From: G965240365 sp965240365
GTDB lineage: Bacteria; Pseudomonadota; Gammaproteobacteria; Eutrophobiales; Eutrophobiaceae
Reading direction: 5' to 3'
Assembly: GCA_965240365.1 (NCBI GenBank)
Contig: OZ251218.1
Location: 1,116,001-1,180,000, forward strand
Length of the DNA stretch: 64,000 bases
Below are positions 1 to 9,460 of the stretch, in pieces; positions within the stretch are counted from its first letter, which is position 1; the number at the start of each line of letters is the position of its first letter. The notes beneath the pieces were generated by a model. It made no database searches. It was given only the letters and a program-made list of their open reading frames with translations, and had not been told where the DNA came from. A program made the position numbers and the translations under genes.

Positions 1-365
1 GCCATTTAAGCCAGTTGGGCTTCACTCAGACCTTCTGGCCCTTCGTCGCGGGCCACAGCGCGTTTGAACTGACCGCGATCTGCATCTGCGGCGCGGCCGG
101 ATTGTGTCTGGCGCGGCCGCTCATCGCGCCGGGGCGCAGGCGGCGGCTAGACGCCATGAAGGTGGCCGCGCTGGACAGCATCCGGCTGGTGATGGGCGCG
201 GCGCTGTTGCTGCTGATCGCCGCCTTCATTGAGGCCTTCTGGTCATCCGGCAACTTGCCGGCGGGTTTGAAATATACGGTCGGCGTTTTTTTCTGGTTGG
301 CCATTGCCTTGTATCTGCGCCTGGCCGGGCGCGATTATGACAGCGGGGCCGCCAATGCGGATTGA
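1..365 (+). CDS. SpoIIM-family integral membrane protein, C-terminal part
   Basis: The frame is open to the left edge, so this is the 3' end of a longer gene. The visible product has three hydrophobic segments and the family-typical stretch GHSAFELTAI followed by a glycine/alanine-rich helix, then IEAFWS, as in stage II sporulation protein M (DUF95) membrane proteins. In non-sporulating proteobacteria this family sits beside RDD and DUF4129 membrane proteins in an operon of unknown role. The stop overlaps the next gene, which is a DUF4129 protein and fits that arrangement. The family call is good; the function is unknown. Confidence 0.7.
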   Translation, partial: HLSQLGFTQTFWPFVAGHSAFELTAICICGAAGLCLARPLIAPGRRRRLDAMKVAALDSIRLVMGAALLLLIAAFIEAFWSSGNLPAGLKYTVGVFFWLAIALYLRLAGRDYDSGAANAD

Positions 366-1866
366 AAACATGACCGCCGCGCTCAGGCCCCGAACCGGCC
401 GCGAAGCCATAGACCTCGGCTTCAATATGGCGCAACGCTGGTTTTTGCCGCTGTTATTACTCTGGTGCGCCGCCGCCATACCGCTTTTTATCCTGCTTAC
501 CCTGCTGCCGTTTATCAGCGCCTTCTGGGCGCTGGTCATCATCTGGTGGTTAAAGCCCCTGTTTGAACAAAGCCAGCTTTACTACCTGAGCCGGGCCCTG
601 TTCGGCGAATATCCGTCTATCAGCCAGGTATTGAAACGCTACTGGCAGATCAGCCGGGTCCAGCTCATCCCGCTCTTGAGCTGGCGCCGTCTGTCCCTGA
701 CACGCGGCTTTCAGGCCCCGCTGGCACTGCTGGAGGGGCTGGAGGGCGAAGCGCGCCGGACCCGGCTCGGGCTGCTGTCCCTGACCCAGGCCGGGCCGGC
801 CCAACGGCTGCATGTTTACTGCTTTATATTCGAGCGCCTATTGTGGCTCAATCTGTGCTTTTTGCTGGCGACCCTGTTGCCGGGAGACAGCTTCTCCCAA
901 AATGTCTATCCATTGCTGACCTATGATGATGCGGGCTGGGCCAGCCTGATCAGCGACCTGTTTTATGTGCTGGCCATGGCCGTCATGGCCCCGTTCTATG
1001 TCTCGGCCGGTTTTTCCCTGTATCTGGCCCGGCGCAGCGAACTTGAGGGCTGGGATATCGAACTCAATTTCAGAGCTATCGCCGCGCGCCTCAAAAAACC
1101 CCATTCACGACGGGTCGCGGGTCTCTCTGGTGTGGGCGTGGGTGTGGCCATAAGTCTGGCCCTGGCCACGGCCACGGTCAGTGAACCGGCGCGAGCCTCG
1201 GATCAGGCCCAGGCAAAAATAGTGATCGAGGACATACTGCAACAAGAAGAATTCGGCAAAACGGAAACCGTTAAGCGTTGGCAATTTACTGGCGAGAAGA
1301 CCGAAAAGAAGGCATGGGATCTGTCGCTATTGAAAGAGCTTGCGCCGGAACTGGCCCGCCTGCTGGAAGTTCTGCTGTGGATCGCCGCCGTCATCCTGCT
1401 GCTGTATTTGCTCATCCGTTTTTCAGAGCCAGGCAGGCGCGGTCTGTTCGGGGCCAAAACCGCTAAAAAATACCGGCCGCCGGCCCGCTTATTCGGCCTC
1501 GGCGTGGACGAGGAAAGCCTGCCTGAAGACGTGCTGGCCGCGGTCAGGGAGAAGCTGGCAGACGGGCAGACGCGGGCCGCGCTGGGCCTGCTATACCGCG
1601 CAAGCCTCAGCAAGCTGATCTTTCTGCATCAACTCGAAATCAGCGAAGCGGCGACCGAGGGAGAATGCCGCCGGCTGGTTGAAAGATTACGCCCGCGGGA
1701 CGAAGCCCACTATTTCAGCGCCCTCACCCGCGCCTGGCTGCTTTTGGCCTATGCCCACGAAACGCCCGATCCTGCTGAACTAAGCCGGCTCTGTGAGCGC
1801 TGGCCGGCGTTTTACGACCGGGAGCGGGCGGGAGGGACCATAGCCAGAGGCGAATCGGCACAATGA
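355..1866 (+). CDS. DUF4129 domain-containing membrane protein
   Basis: About 503 residues from the ATG at 355, which overlaps the preceding stop by 11 bases; an ATG at 370 is an alternative. The N-terminal half has several hydrophobic stretches (about residues 25-60, 160-190 and 205-225), there is a further hydrophobic segment near 350-370, and the last about 100 residues form a soluble helical domain (LLYRASLSKLIF through RAWLLLAYAHE) typical of DUF4129. In other genomes the family accompanies SpoIIM, DUF58 and MoxR genes. No DUF4350, DUF58 or MoxR gene follows here; a convergent gcvP does. The biochemical role is not known. Confidence 0.72.
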   Translation: MRIENMTAALRPRTGREAIDLGFNMAQRWFLPLLLLWCAAAIPLFILLTLLPFISAFWALVIIWWLKPLFEQSQLYYLSRALFGEYPSISQVLKRYWQISRVQLIPLLSWRRLSLTRGFQAPLALLEGLEGEARRTRLGLLSLTQAGPAQRLHVYCFIFERLLWLNLCFLLATLLPGDSFSQNVYPLLTYDDAGWASLISDLFYVLAMAVMAPFYVSAGFSLYLARRSELEGWDIELNFRAIAARLKKPHSRRVAGLSGVGVGVAISLALATATVSEPARASDQAQAKIVIEDILQQEEFGKTETVKRWQFTGEKTEKKAWDLSLLKELAPELARLLEVLLWIAAVILLLYLLIRFSEPGRRGLFGAKTAKKYRPPARLFGLGVDEESLPEDVLAAVREKLADGQTRAALGLLYRASLSKLIFLHQLEISEAATEGECRRLVERLRPRDEAHYFSALTRAWLLLAYAHETPDPAELSRLCERWPAFYDRERAGGTIARGESAQ

Positions 1867-2060
1867 TGGATTCCCGGCTCATACTTTGTCGTCATTATGG
1901 CCAGCCAGCCGCTGGCAGGCAGACACCAGGCAGCCCTGATTAGGTGTATCCCGAGTAGATTTCGGCTTTCGTCTGTCTGCCTGCCCTGCAACAGGCAGGA
2001 GTCAGACCGGCCGTAATAATGTCTTTCAGTCGTATCGTATAACACGGCGCCCCCGGATTT

Positions 2061-4970
2061 TCAGCCGCTGACTTCCTCTTTTGCATATTCACTGACGGGC
2101 ACGCAACTGCAAAACAGGTTTTTGTCGCCGTGCAGGTTGTCGATGCGGGCGACGGAGGGCCAGTATTTGTCGTCGTGCAGGCCCGGCATCGGGAAGAAGG
2201 CCTGTTCTTTGGTGTAGGGCCGGTCCCAGTTTTCTTCGATCAGGTCTTTGTGGGTGTGGGGCGCGTTGCGCAACACGTTGTTGCGCGGATCCGCGATGTT
2301 TTTTTCAATGGCCTCGATCTCGGCGCGGATGCGTATCATGGCGTCACAAAAGCGATCGATTTCGCGCTTGTTTTCGCTTTCGGTCGGCTCGATCATGAAG
2401 GTGTCGGCGACCGGGAATGACATGGTCGGGGCATGGAAGCCATAATCAATCAGGCGCTTGGCCACATCGTCCACGGTAATGCCGCAGGCGGCCTTGATGG
2501 GCCTTAGATCAATGATGCACTCGTGCGCAACCATGCCGTTTTTGCCGGTATAAAGCACGGGATAGTGCCCGGCCAGGCGTTTGGCGATGTAGTTCGCGTT
2601 GAGGATGGCGACCAGGGTGGCGCGTCTGAGGCCGCTGTCGCGCATCATGGCGATATAGGCCCAGGATATAGTCAGGATGCTGGCGGAACCCCAGGGCGCG
2701 GCGGAGACGGCGCCGATGGTGCCCTCGGGGCCGGCATCGGGGTTGACGCCATCGACCACGGGATGATCAGGCAGATAGGCGGCCAGATGGCTTTTGACGC
2801 CAATCGGGCCGACCCCCGGGCCGCCGCCGCCATGCGGGATGCTGAAGGTTTTGTGCAGGTTGAGGTGGGCCACATCGGCGCCGATCTGGCCGGGCCGGCA
2901 GATGCCGACCAGGGCGTTGAAGTTGGCCCCGTCCATATAGACCTGGCCGCCGTTGGTATGGATGATCTCGCAGATCTCGCGCAGGGCCTCCTCAAAGACC
3001 CCGTGGGTCGAGGGATAGGTGATCATCAGGGCCGCCAGTTCTTTGGAATGCCGCTCTGCCTTGAGTCTGAGGTCGGCGACATCGACATTGCCGTTGGCGT
3101 CGCAGTTGATCACAACAATGCTCATGCCGGCCATGCGGGCGCTGGCCGGGTTGGTGCCGTGGGCCGAGGCCGGGATCAGGCAGACCCGGCGGGCGCTGTC
3201 GCCGCGCGCTTCATGGTATTTTCTGATCACCAAAAGGCCCGCGTATTCGCCCTGGGAACCGGCATTGGGTTGCAGCGAGAAGGCGTCAAAGCCGGTCAGG
3301 TCGCACAGCATGCTTTCCAGTTCCTCGAATAACTGCTGATAACCCTGGGCCTGATCCAGCGGCACAAAGGGGTGGATGGCGCTGAATTCGCGGTAGGACA
3401 GGGCCTGCATTTCCACCGCGGCATTCAGTTTCATGGTGCATGAACCGAGCGGGATCATGGCGCGGTCCAGGGCGATGTCCTTGCGCGCCAGACGCCGCAT
3501 ATAGCGCATCATCTCGGTCTCGGAGTGGTAGTCCTCAAACACCGGATGGGTCAAAAAGTCGCTTTGCCGCCTGAGCGCCGGCGGGATACATTCCTTTATC
3601 GAATCATCCAGCGCCTTTAAATCCAGTTTTTGTGCGGCATTGGAGTCAAATACGGCCAGCAGGCCGCGCAGTTCCTGTCTTGAGGTGGTTTCATCAAAGG
3701 AGACGCCGAGGGTGTCTTTATCGACCACGCGCAGGTTGATCCTGGCCTCGGCGGCTTTGGCCGCGAGCCGCCGGGCGCGGCCGGGCGTTTTGACGGTGAT
3801 GGTGTCGAAATAGGCGTCGGTTGCAATCGTGTAACCGAGGCGGGTCAGGCCCGCGGCCAGGGTTTGGGTCAGCCGGTGGACGCGCCCGGCGATGGCGCGC
3901 AGCCCGCGCGCGCCATGATAGATCGCATAGAATCCGGCAATGATGGCCAGCAGCACCTGGGCCGTGCAGATATTGCTGGTCGCCTTGTCGCGGCGGATAT
4001 GTTGTTCACGGGTTTGCAGGGCCATGCGCAGGGCCTGATCGCCGCGCCGGTCCACCGACACGCCGATAATGCGGCCGGGCAGCGAACGGGCATAGGCGGA
4101 GCGGGTGGCAAAATAGGCCGCGTGCGGCCCGCCATAGCCGAGCGGCACGCCAAAACGCTGGGAACTGCCGATCACAATATCGGCGCCGGCCTCGCCGGGC
4201 GGGGTGATCAGCACCAGGCTCAGGATGTCGGCCGCCACCGAGACCAGGGCCGCCTTGTCATGCGCCATTTCGACCAGCGGGCGGATGTCGCGGATCTGAC
4301 CGCTGGAACCGGGATATTGCAGCAACAGGCCGAACAGGTCTTTGCCTGCCAGTTCGGTCCAGGGATCGCCGACCATGATGTTATAGCCCAGGGCGCGCGC
4401 GCGGGTGGTGACCACGGCGATGGTCTGCGGATGACAATCCTGATCGATAAAAAAGGTGTCCGCCTTCGATTTTGCCAGGCGCTTTGACATGGTCATGGCC
4501 TCGGCGGCGGCCGTGGCTTCATCCAGCAGCGAGGCGTTGGCGATCTCCATGCCGCAGAGGTCGATGATCATCTGCTGAAAATTCAGCAGCGCCTCCAGCC
4601 GCCCCTGGCTGATCTCGGCCTGATAAGGTGTATAAGCCGTGTACCAGCCGGGGTTTTCCAGCACGTTGCGCTTGATCACGGCCGGCATCAATGTGCCGTA
4701 ATAGCCCATGCCGATCATGGACACGAAGACGCGGTTGCGTTCCCGCAATCGGCGCATGTAATTACTGACCGCGCGTTCGCTCTTTGAGGCCGACAGGGCC
4801 AGCGGTTCGCGGGATATGAGGTTTTCCGGCACCACTTTTTCGGTAATCTGTTCCAGCGATTCCAGCTTGAGGAAATCCAGCATGGCTTCGATTTGGGCGC
4901 GGCTTGAGCCGATATGGCGGCGCACAAAGTCGCCGCCCGGTTCTTCTACAGGGGATTCATTTTTTTTCAT
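2061..4970 (-). CDS. gcvP: Glycine dehydrogenase (decarboxylating), P-protein
   Basis: P-protein of the glycine cleavage system: PLP-dependent decarboxylation of glycine with transfer of the aminomethyl group to lipoyl-GcvH. The 969-residue single-chain form has both halves. The N-terminal half carries YTPYQAEISQGRLEALLNFQ and the C-terminal half carries the PLP-lysine region HLNLHKTFSIPHGGGGPG. It is the last gene of gcvT-gcvH-gcvP on this strand, 140 bases after gcvH. The long 5' gap may hold processing or regulatory sequence but no clear motif is visible. It is convergent with the DUF4129 gene. Confidence 0.97.
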   Translation of the reverse strand: MKKNESPVEEPGGDFVRRHIGSSRAQIEAMLDFLKLESLEQITEKVVPENLISREPLALSASKSERAVSNYMRRLRERNRVFVSMIGMGYYGTLMPAVIKRNVLENPGWYTAYTPYQAEISQGRLEALLNFQQMIIDLCGMEIANASLLDEATAAAEAMTMSKRLAKSKADTFFIDQDCHPQTIAVVTTRARALGYNIMVGDPWTELAGKDLFGLLLQYPGSSGQIRDIRPLVEMAHDKAALVSVAADILSLVLITPPGEAGADIVIGSSQRFGVPLGYGGPHAAYFATRSAYARSLPGRIIGVSVDRRGDQALRMALQTREQHIRRDKATSNICTAQVLLAIIAGFYAIYHGARGLRAIAGRVHRLTQTLAAGLTRLGYTIATDAYFDTITVKTPGRARRLAAKAAEARINLRVVDKDTLGVSFDETTSRQELRGLLAVFDSNAAQKLDLKALDDSIKECIPPALRRQSDFLTHPVFEDYHSETEMMRYMRRLARKDIALDRAMIPLGSCTMKLNAAVEMQALSYREFSAIHPFVPLDQAQGYQQLFEELESMLCDLTGFDAFSLQPNAGSQGEYAGLLVIRKYHEARGDSARRVCLIPASAHGTNPASARMAGMSIVVINCDANGNVDVADLRLKAERHSKELAALMITYPSTHGVFEEALREICEIIHTNGGQVYMDGANFNALVGICRPGQIGADVAHLNLHKTFSIPHGGGGPGVGPIGVKSHLAAYLPDHPVVDGVNPDAGPEGTIGAVSAAPWGSASILTISWAYIAMMRDSGLRRATLVAILNANYIAKRLAGHYPVLYTGKNGMVAHECIIDLRPIKAACGITVDDVAKRLIDYGFHAPTMSFPVADTFMIEPTESENKREIDRFCDAMIRIRAEIEAIEKNIADPRNNVLRNAPHTHKDLIEENWDRPYTKEQAFFPMPGLHDDKYWPSVARIDNLHGDKNLFCSCVPVSEYAKEEVSG

Positions 4971-5110
4971 GCCTGACCAGTGCTCCAGCGCAAGAGTTGA
5001 AAGTTGAAAAATTAGTCGATCATTCTGACTGAACGGCGATTTTCGAGTTCAGCCCGGCGCCCGCTTGCGGCGCCCTGTTCATCATCGGCAACGGTTTGTA
5101 CAAGGTATTT

Positions 5111-5488
5111 CTACAAGCCCGCAACGAAGGATTCATAGGCCGCCTCGTCCATGAGCGTCGCTATCTCGGCCTCATCAGCCGGCTGTAGCTTCAAAAACCA
5201 GCCCTCGCCCAGCGGGTCGGTATTGACCTTTTCGGGCTCATCCGACAGGGTTTCATTGACCGCCTGCACGGTGCCCGAGATCGGGGATTTGACATCGCTG
5301 GCGGCCTTGACCGATTCCACCACGGCGGTGTCTTCATCCTTGCCGACCCGCCGCCCGACCTCGGGCAGTTCAACATAAACCACATCGCCCAACTGCTTTT
5401 GGGCATAATCGCTGATGCCGACCGTGACGCTGCCATCCTCATTCACAAGCAGCCATTCATGGTCTTCGCTGTATTTTAAGTTACTCAT
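5111..5488 (-). CDS. gcvH: Glycine cleavage system H protein
   Basis: Small lipoyl carrier that shuttles the aminomethyl intermediate between GcvP, GcvT and lipoamide dehydrogenase. The lipoylated lysine lies in VESVKAASDVKSP, and YSEDHEW near the N-terminus is diagnostic. Two ATGs are adjacent (5491 and 5488); a GGAGAG ribosome site about 6 bases from the second makes 5488 the better start, giving 125 residues. It lies about 30 bases after gcvT. Confidence 0.97.
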   Translation of the reverse strand: MSNLKYSEDHEWLLVNEDGSVTVGISDYAQKQLGDVVYVELPEVGRRVGKDEDTAVVESVKAASDVKSPISGTVQAVNETLSDEPEKVNTDPLGEGWFLKLQPADEAEIATLMDEAAYESFVAGL

Positions 5489-5521
5489 CATTTACTCTCC
5501 ATTATGGTTAATGACTCAGAT

Positions 5522-6688
5522 TTAAGGCCCACGGTAATAGCGGTGCGGGACGAAAGGGAGCCGGCACACCCGCACGGCCTGCGTGCGTTCGCGGATTTTA
5601 ACGAACAGGCCGGTGTCAATAGCGGCATATTTCCTGTCGATATACGCCATGGCGACCGGCTTGCCCAGCGTCGGGCTGAAGCCGCCGCTGGTGGTCGCGC
5701 CAACGGTTTCCTGCGCCTCGTCGAGCACCGTCACGCCCCGGCGGATCGGGGCCTTGCCCTCTGACACCAGCCCCACCCGCAGCCGTTTTGTGCCTTTAAG
5801 GCTGTGGCCGCGGATGGTGTCTATGCCGGGGTAATAGTCCGTCCGGGATGCCAGCCTGTCTTTGGCGACGACCCAGGCGAGGCCGGCCTCGATCGGCGAG
5901 GTGTCCGCTGTAATATCATAATCATAGAGACAATAGCCCGCCTCCAGCCGCAGCGAGTCACGCGCGCCGAGGCCGATCAGGGCCACGTCCCCCGCGGCCA
6001 GCAGCGCCCGGGCAAGATCCTCGATCCGGTCGGCCGCGGCCGACAGTTCAAACCCGTCTTCGCCGCTGTAACCGCAGCGATTGATCAAACAATCGATCCC
6101 GTTGATCTTGAATGATGCCCCGCGCATAAAGGTCAGCCGCGTGGCCTCGGGACAAACAGCGCGCATCACCCGGGCCGCCTCCGGCCCCTGCAAGGCCAGC
6201 AGGCCGTGGTTGTGCAGGATTTCCAGCGCGCAATCGCCGCTCAGTTTACTTCTTATGTGCGCAATATCACCCTGCTTGCAGGCGGCATTAAGCACGATGA
6301 AAAAATGATCGCCGGCTTGGGTCACCATCATATCGTCAATGATCCCGCCCCCGGGGTTGGTCAGTACCGTATAGCGTTGCCTGCCGGCGGCCAGATCACT
6401 GAAACGGCTTGGGGTCAGTGCCTCCAGCAGCGCGGCCCGGTCCCGCCCGGCCAGCCTGATCTGGCCCATGTGGGAAATATCAAACAGGCCGGCCTTGTTG
6501 CGGGTATGGAGATGCTCCTGTTTGACGCCGCGCGCGTAGCGGTTCAGGATCCGCGCCAGTTGCGGGGCGCTATGCGGCCGCTCCTGCCTGCCTCCCCCGG
6601 CATAATGTATCGGCATCTTGTAGCCGGAAAATGGCGCCATATTCGCGCCATTTTCCAGATGGAATTGATACAGTGGTGTTTTTTCCAT
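5522..6688 (-). CDS. gcvT: Aminomethyltransferase (glycine cleavage T protein)
   Basis: Tetrahydrofolate-dependent enzyme that releases ammonia and makes methylene-THF from the GcvH-bound intermediate. Family motifs are MAPFSGYKMPIHY, GLFDISHMGQ and the C-terminal TTSGGFSPTLGKPVAMAYI. It is first in the gcvT-gcvH-gcvP operon. Oddity: between PIHY and KQEHLHTR there are about 24 extra residues (about 30-53) rich in R, G, P and Q that normal GcvT lacks, so the protein is 388 residues rather than about 360. The matching DNA contains a CCTGCCTGCC tract like the dispersed repeats here. No glycine-riboswitch-like aptamer was recognised upstream. Confidence 0.95.
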   Translation of the reverse strand: MEKTPLYQFHLENGANMAPFSGYKMPIHYAGGGRQERPHSAPQLARILNRYARGVKQEHLHTRNKAGLFDISHMGQIRLAGRDRAALLEALTPSRFSDLAAGRQRYTVLTNPGGGIIDDMMVTQAGDHFFIVLNAACKQGDIAHIRSKLSGDCALEILHNHGLLALQGPEAARVMRAVCPEATRLTFMRGASFKINGIDCLINRCGYSGEDGFELSAAADRIEDLARALLAAGDVALIGLGARDSLRLEAGYCLYDYDITADTSPIEAGLAWVVAKDRLASRTDYYPGIDTIRGHSLKGTKRLRVGLVSEGKAPIRRGVTVLDEAQETVGATTSGGFSPTLGKPVAMAYIDRKYAAIDTGLFVKIRERTQAVRVCRLPFVPHRYYRGP

Positions 6689-6957
6689 ATCCGTTTTTTG
6701 ATTCGTAGATGACTCAGAGCGCGTTTCAGGTATTCATCGGGATGCAGGCAAGGGCCTGTTTCAACGGGCAAAATGGTCGCTAAATTTAATCTGATTTGCA
6801 AGCCGCGCCGTGCCCAGTCCATACAACTACCCTCTACAGGCAGGTCGCGCAGATTGTTTTTTATCCGCGTTCATCCGCGTAATCTGCGGATACTTTGAAA
6901 TCCAGGCCGCCCAAGCCCGGCATATACGGGTCGGTTGTTCCCGGCTACAATAGCGCC

Positions 6958-8055
6958 ATGTCTGGCAATACCTTTGGCAAACTCTTTAGCGTGACCACGG
7001 CCGGTGAAAGTCATGGGCCGGCTTACCTCGGCATCGTTGATGGCTGTCCGCCGGGCCTGGCCCTCTCCGAGGCGGATATCCAGGTCGAACTGGACCGGCG
7101 CAAGCCCGGTCAATCGCGCCACGTGACCCAGCGCAGGGAATCGGACACGGTCCGAATCCTGGCGGGCGTGTTTGAAGGCGTGACCACCGGCGCGCCGATT
7201 GGCCTCTTGATCGAGAATGAAGACCAAAAGCCGCGGGATTATGCCAATATCAAAGACAGCTTCCGACCGGGGCACGCCGATTATACCTATCAGCAGAAAT
7301 ATGGCATCCGCGATTATCGGGGCGGCGGGCGCGCCTCCGCGCGCGAGACCTGTATGCGGGTCGCGGCCGGCGCGATTGCAAAAAAATATCTGCGCCTGAA
7401 ATCCGGCCTGCAGATCCGCGGCTATCTGGCGCAACTCGGCCCGCTCAGGATCGCATTAAAGGACTGGGACAGCGTAAACCGGAATGCCTTTTTTTGTCCT
7501 GATCCCGGCCGGGTGGCCGAGCTTGAGGAATATATGGACGCCCTGCGCAAGGAGGGCGAATCGGTCGGCGCCAGGGTCAACATCCTGGCTGAAAATATGC
7601 CGGTCGGGCTGGGCGAGCCGGTATTTGACCGGCTCGACGCCGACATTGCCAAGGCCATGCTGAGCATCAATGCGGTAAAAGGCGTTGAGATAGGGGCCGG
7701 GTTTGCCTCCATCGAACACAAAGGCACGGCGCACCGCGATGAAATGACGCCGGCCGGGTTTAGCGGCAACAACGCCGGCGGCACGCTGGGCGGCATTTCT
7801 TCCGGCCAGAATATCAGCGTCAGTATCGCCCTCAAGCCCACTTCAAGCATCCGCCTTGGCGCCGACTCTATCGACCGGGCGGGCAATCCGAACAAGGTCG
7901 TCACCAAAGGCCGGCATGACCCCTGTGTGGGGATCCGGGCTACGCCAATCGCCGAGGCGATGCTGGCCCTGGTCTTGATGGATCATGCGCTCCGCCACCG
8001 CGCGCAAAACACGGATGTCCATTCAGACACGCCCCTCGTTCCCGCCGGTCAGTAA
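6958..8055 (+). CDS. aroC: Chorismate synthase
   Basis: Last step of the shikimate pathway: EPSP to chorismate, using reduced FMN. The 365-residue product from the ATG at 6958 has the family signatures GESHGPAYLGIVDGCPPG near the N-terminus, the RPGHADYTYQQKYG and GGGRASARETCMRVAAGA blocks, and GNNAGGTLGGISSGQ. An in-frame ATG at 6895 is rejected because family members begin MSGNTFGKLF. No strong Shine-Dalgarno sequence is visible. A family-1 mobile mini-element starts 12 bases after the stop. Confidence 0.97.
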   Translation: MSGNTFGKLFSVTTAGESHGPAYLGIVDGCPPGLALSEADIQVELDRRKPGQSRHVTQRRESDTVRILAGVFEGVTTGAPIGLLIENEDQKPRDYANIKDSFRPGHADYTYQQKYGIRDYRGGGRASARETCMRVAAGAIAKKYLRLKSGLQIRGYLAQLGPLRIALKDWDSVNRNAFFCPDPGRVAELEEYMDALRKEGESVGARVNILAENMPVGLGEPVFDRLDADIAKAMLSINAVKGVEIGAGFASIEHKGTAHRDEMTPAGFSGNNAGGTLGGISSGQNISVSIALKPTSSIRLGADSIDRAGNPNKVVTKGRHDPCVGIRATPIAEAMLALVLMDHALRHRAQNTDVHSDTPLVPAGQ

Positions 8056-8067
8056 ATATTTTTAAAG

Positions 8068-8507
8068 GCCTCTTTTAAAATCCGAGTGGGTAATGCAATA
8101 ATTCTGGTTTAATTGATGACTAGGGCAGAACAGAGACGGCCTGCGGGCAGCAGGCAGGCCAAAATGACAACAGTTTCGTCATTCCAGCGAAAGCTCGCCT
8201 ACAGGACGTAGGTGGTAGAGCGGCGTCTGGAACAAGCCGCCGAGGAATCCACGCCTGCCGGAGGCAGGCAGGTAGCGGGGTGGCAGGTAACTCAGCGGGG
8301 TCTGTTGGAATGAGGTATTCAGATGGTCATTCCCGCTTATGCGGGAATGTATTGTATCAACCACTGGATTCCAGCTTTCGCTGGAATGACGAGGGGGTGT
8401 TGTTCCGGCTTTACGTCATTCCGGCCTGCCTGCCGCAGACAGGCTCATGCCATTTTCTGCACACTCAATCCACATGCGGCTTAACCCACTCGGAACTCAA
8501 AAGAGCC
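8068..8507. mobile_element. MITE-like element family 1, copy 1
   Basis: A 440-bp non-coding element closely matching 39039-39547 and 43667-44057. The ends are inverted: left GCCTCTTTTAAAATCCGAG, right (reverse complement) GGCTCTTTTGAGTTCCGAG, each followed by TGGGT. It is flanked by near-identical 8-mers (TTTTAAAG at 8060-8067, CTTTAAAG at 8508-8515), read as a target duplication. Internally it holds GC-rich palindromes and two hairpins, CATTCCCGC/GCGGGAATG and ATTCCAGC/GCTGGAAT. Open frames inside are short and differ between copies, so it has no transposase of its own. Its right end is 43 bases from the yghU start. Confidence 0.85.
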
Positions 8508-8550
8508 CTTTAAAGTAAGCGGGATACCTGTCCCGCACAGGAGCTATTGC

Positions 8551-9408
8551 ATGGCACAAACACTCTCTGAATATACCCCGCCCAAAGTCTGGCAGTGGCA
8601 GAAGCAAGACAGCGGCCGCTTTACCGGCGTCAATCGCCCCACGGCCGGGGCGTTGACCGATAAAGCGCTGCCGGTCGGCGCGCATCCCTTGCAGCTTTAT
8701 TCACTGGCGACGCCCAATGGCCAGAAGGTCACGATCATGCTGGAAGAGTTGCTTGCGCAGGGTCATACCGGCGCGGAATATGACGCCTGGCTGATCGATA
8801 TTGACAAGGGCGATCAGTTTGGCGCCGGCTTTGTGGCGCTTAACCCGAACTCAAAGATCCCGGCCCTGCTGGATCGCGGCGCGGACCAGCCGCGGCAGAT
8901 CTTTGAAAGCGGCGCGATCCTGCTCTATCTTGCGGAAAAATTCGGGGCATTTTTAGCGCGCGACCAGGCCGCGCGCGCGGCGGCGCTCAACTGGCTGTTC
9001 TGGCAGGTGGGCAGCGCGCCTTATCTGGGCGGCGGCTTCGGGCACTTTTACCGCTATGCGCCTTTTCCCATCGAATATGCCATTGACCGCTTTGCGCTGG
9101 AAGTGAAGCGTCAGCTTGATGTGCTCGACCGGCATCTTGGTGAAAATGAATATATGGCCGGCGCCGAATACAGCATTGCCGACATCGCGGTTTGGCCCTG
9201 GCACGGCAATGTTGCGCTGAACCGCGTTTATGACGCGGCCGAATTTTTAGAGGCGCACGAGTATCAAAACGTGATCCGCTGGGCCAGACAAATCGGCGCG
9301 CGACCGGCGGTCAAACGCGGCCGCATCGTCAACCGCGTCTGGGGAGAGGAAGCCACGCAAATGAAAGAGCGGCACTCGGCCGCCGACTTTGAGGGCAAGA
9401 CGCTTTAG
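8551..9408 (+). CDS. yghU: Glutathione S-transferase-like disulfide-bond oxidoreductase YghU
   Basis: A 285-residue protein of the Nu-class GST family, which uses glutathione to reduce disulfides and organic hydroperoxides in the cytosol. The N-terminal thioredoxin-like domain carries LPVGAHPLQLYSLATPNGQK and NPNSKIPAL, followed by the helical domain with LNWLFWQVGSAPYLGGGFGHF and YSIADIAVWPW. AGGAG lies 7 bases before the ATG. Any promoter must lie in or just after the adjoining mini-element, which ends 43 bases upstream. Confidence 0.93.
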   Translation: MAQTLSEYTPPKVWQWQKQDSGRFTGVNRPTAGALTDKALPVGAHPLQLYSLATPNGQKVTIMLEELLAQGHTGAEYDAWLIDIDKGDQFGAGFVALNPNSKIPALLDRGADQPRQIFESGAILLYLAEKFGAFLARDQAARAAALNWLFWQVGSAPYLGGGFGHFYRYAPFPIEYAIDRFALEVKRQLDVLDRHLGENEYMAGAEYSIADIAVWPWHGNVALNRVYDAAEFLEAHEYQNVIRWARQIGARPAVKRGRIVNRVWGEEATQMKERHSAADFEGKTL

Positions 9409-9460
9409 CCCCAAACAGGCAAGATAGACCAGCCGTGATCGCGCTGCTTAAAGGCCGGAC

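Noticed and set aside
6689..6957. Glycine riboswitch upstream of gcvT
   Set aside because: I looked for the tandem aptamer core on the minus strand and saw no matching motif; only AATCTGCGG/ATCCGCG repeats are present.
8179..8513. Short frames beginning MVDTIHSRISGNDHLNTS in family-1 elements
   Set aside because: They follow palindromic repeat DNA, change length and frame between copies and have no ribosome site.
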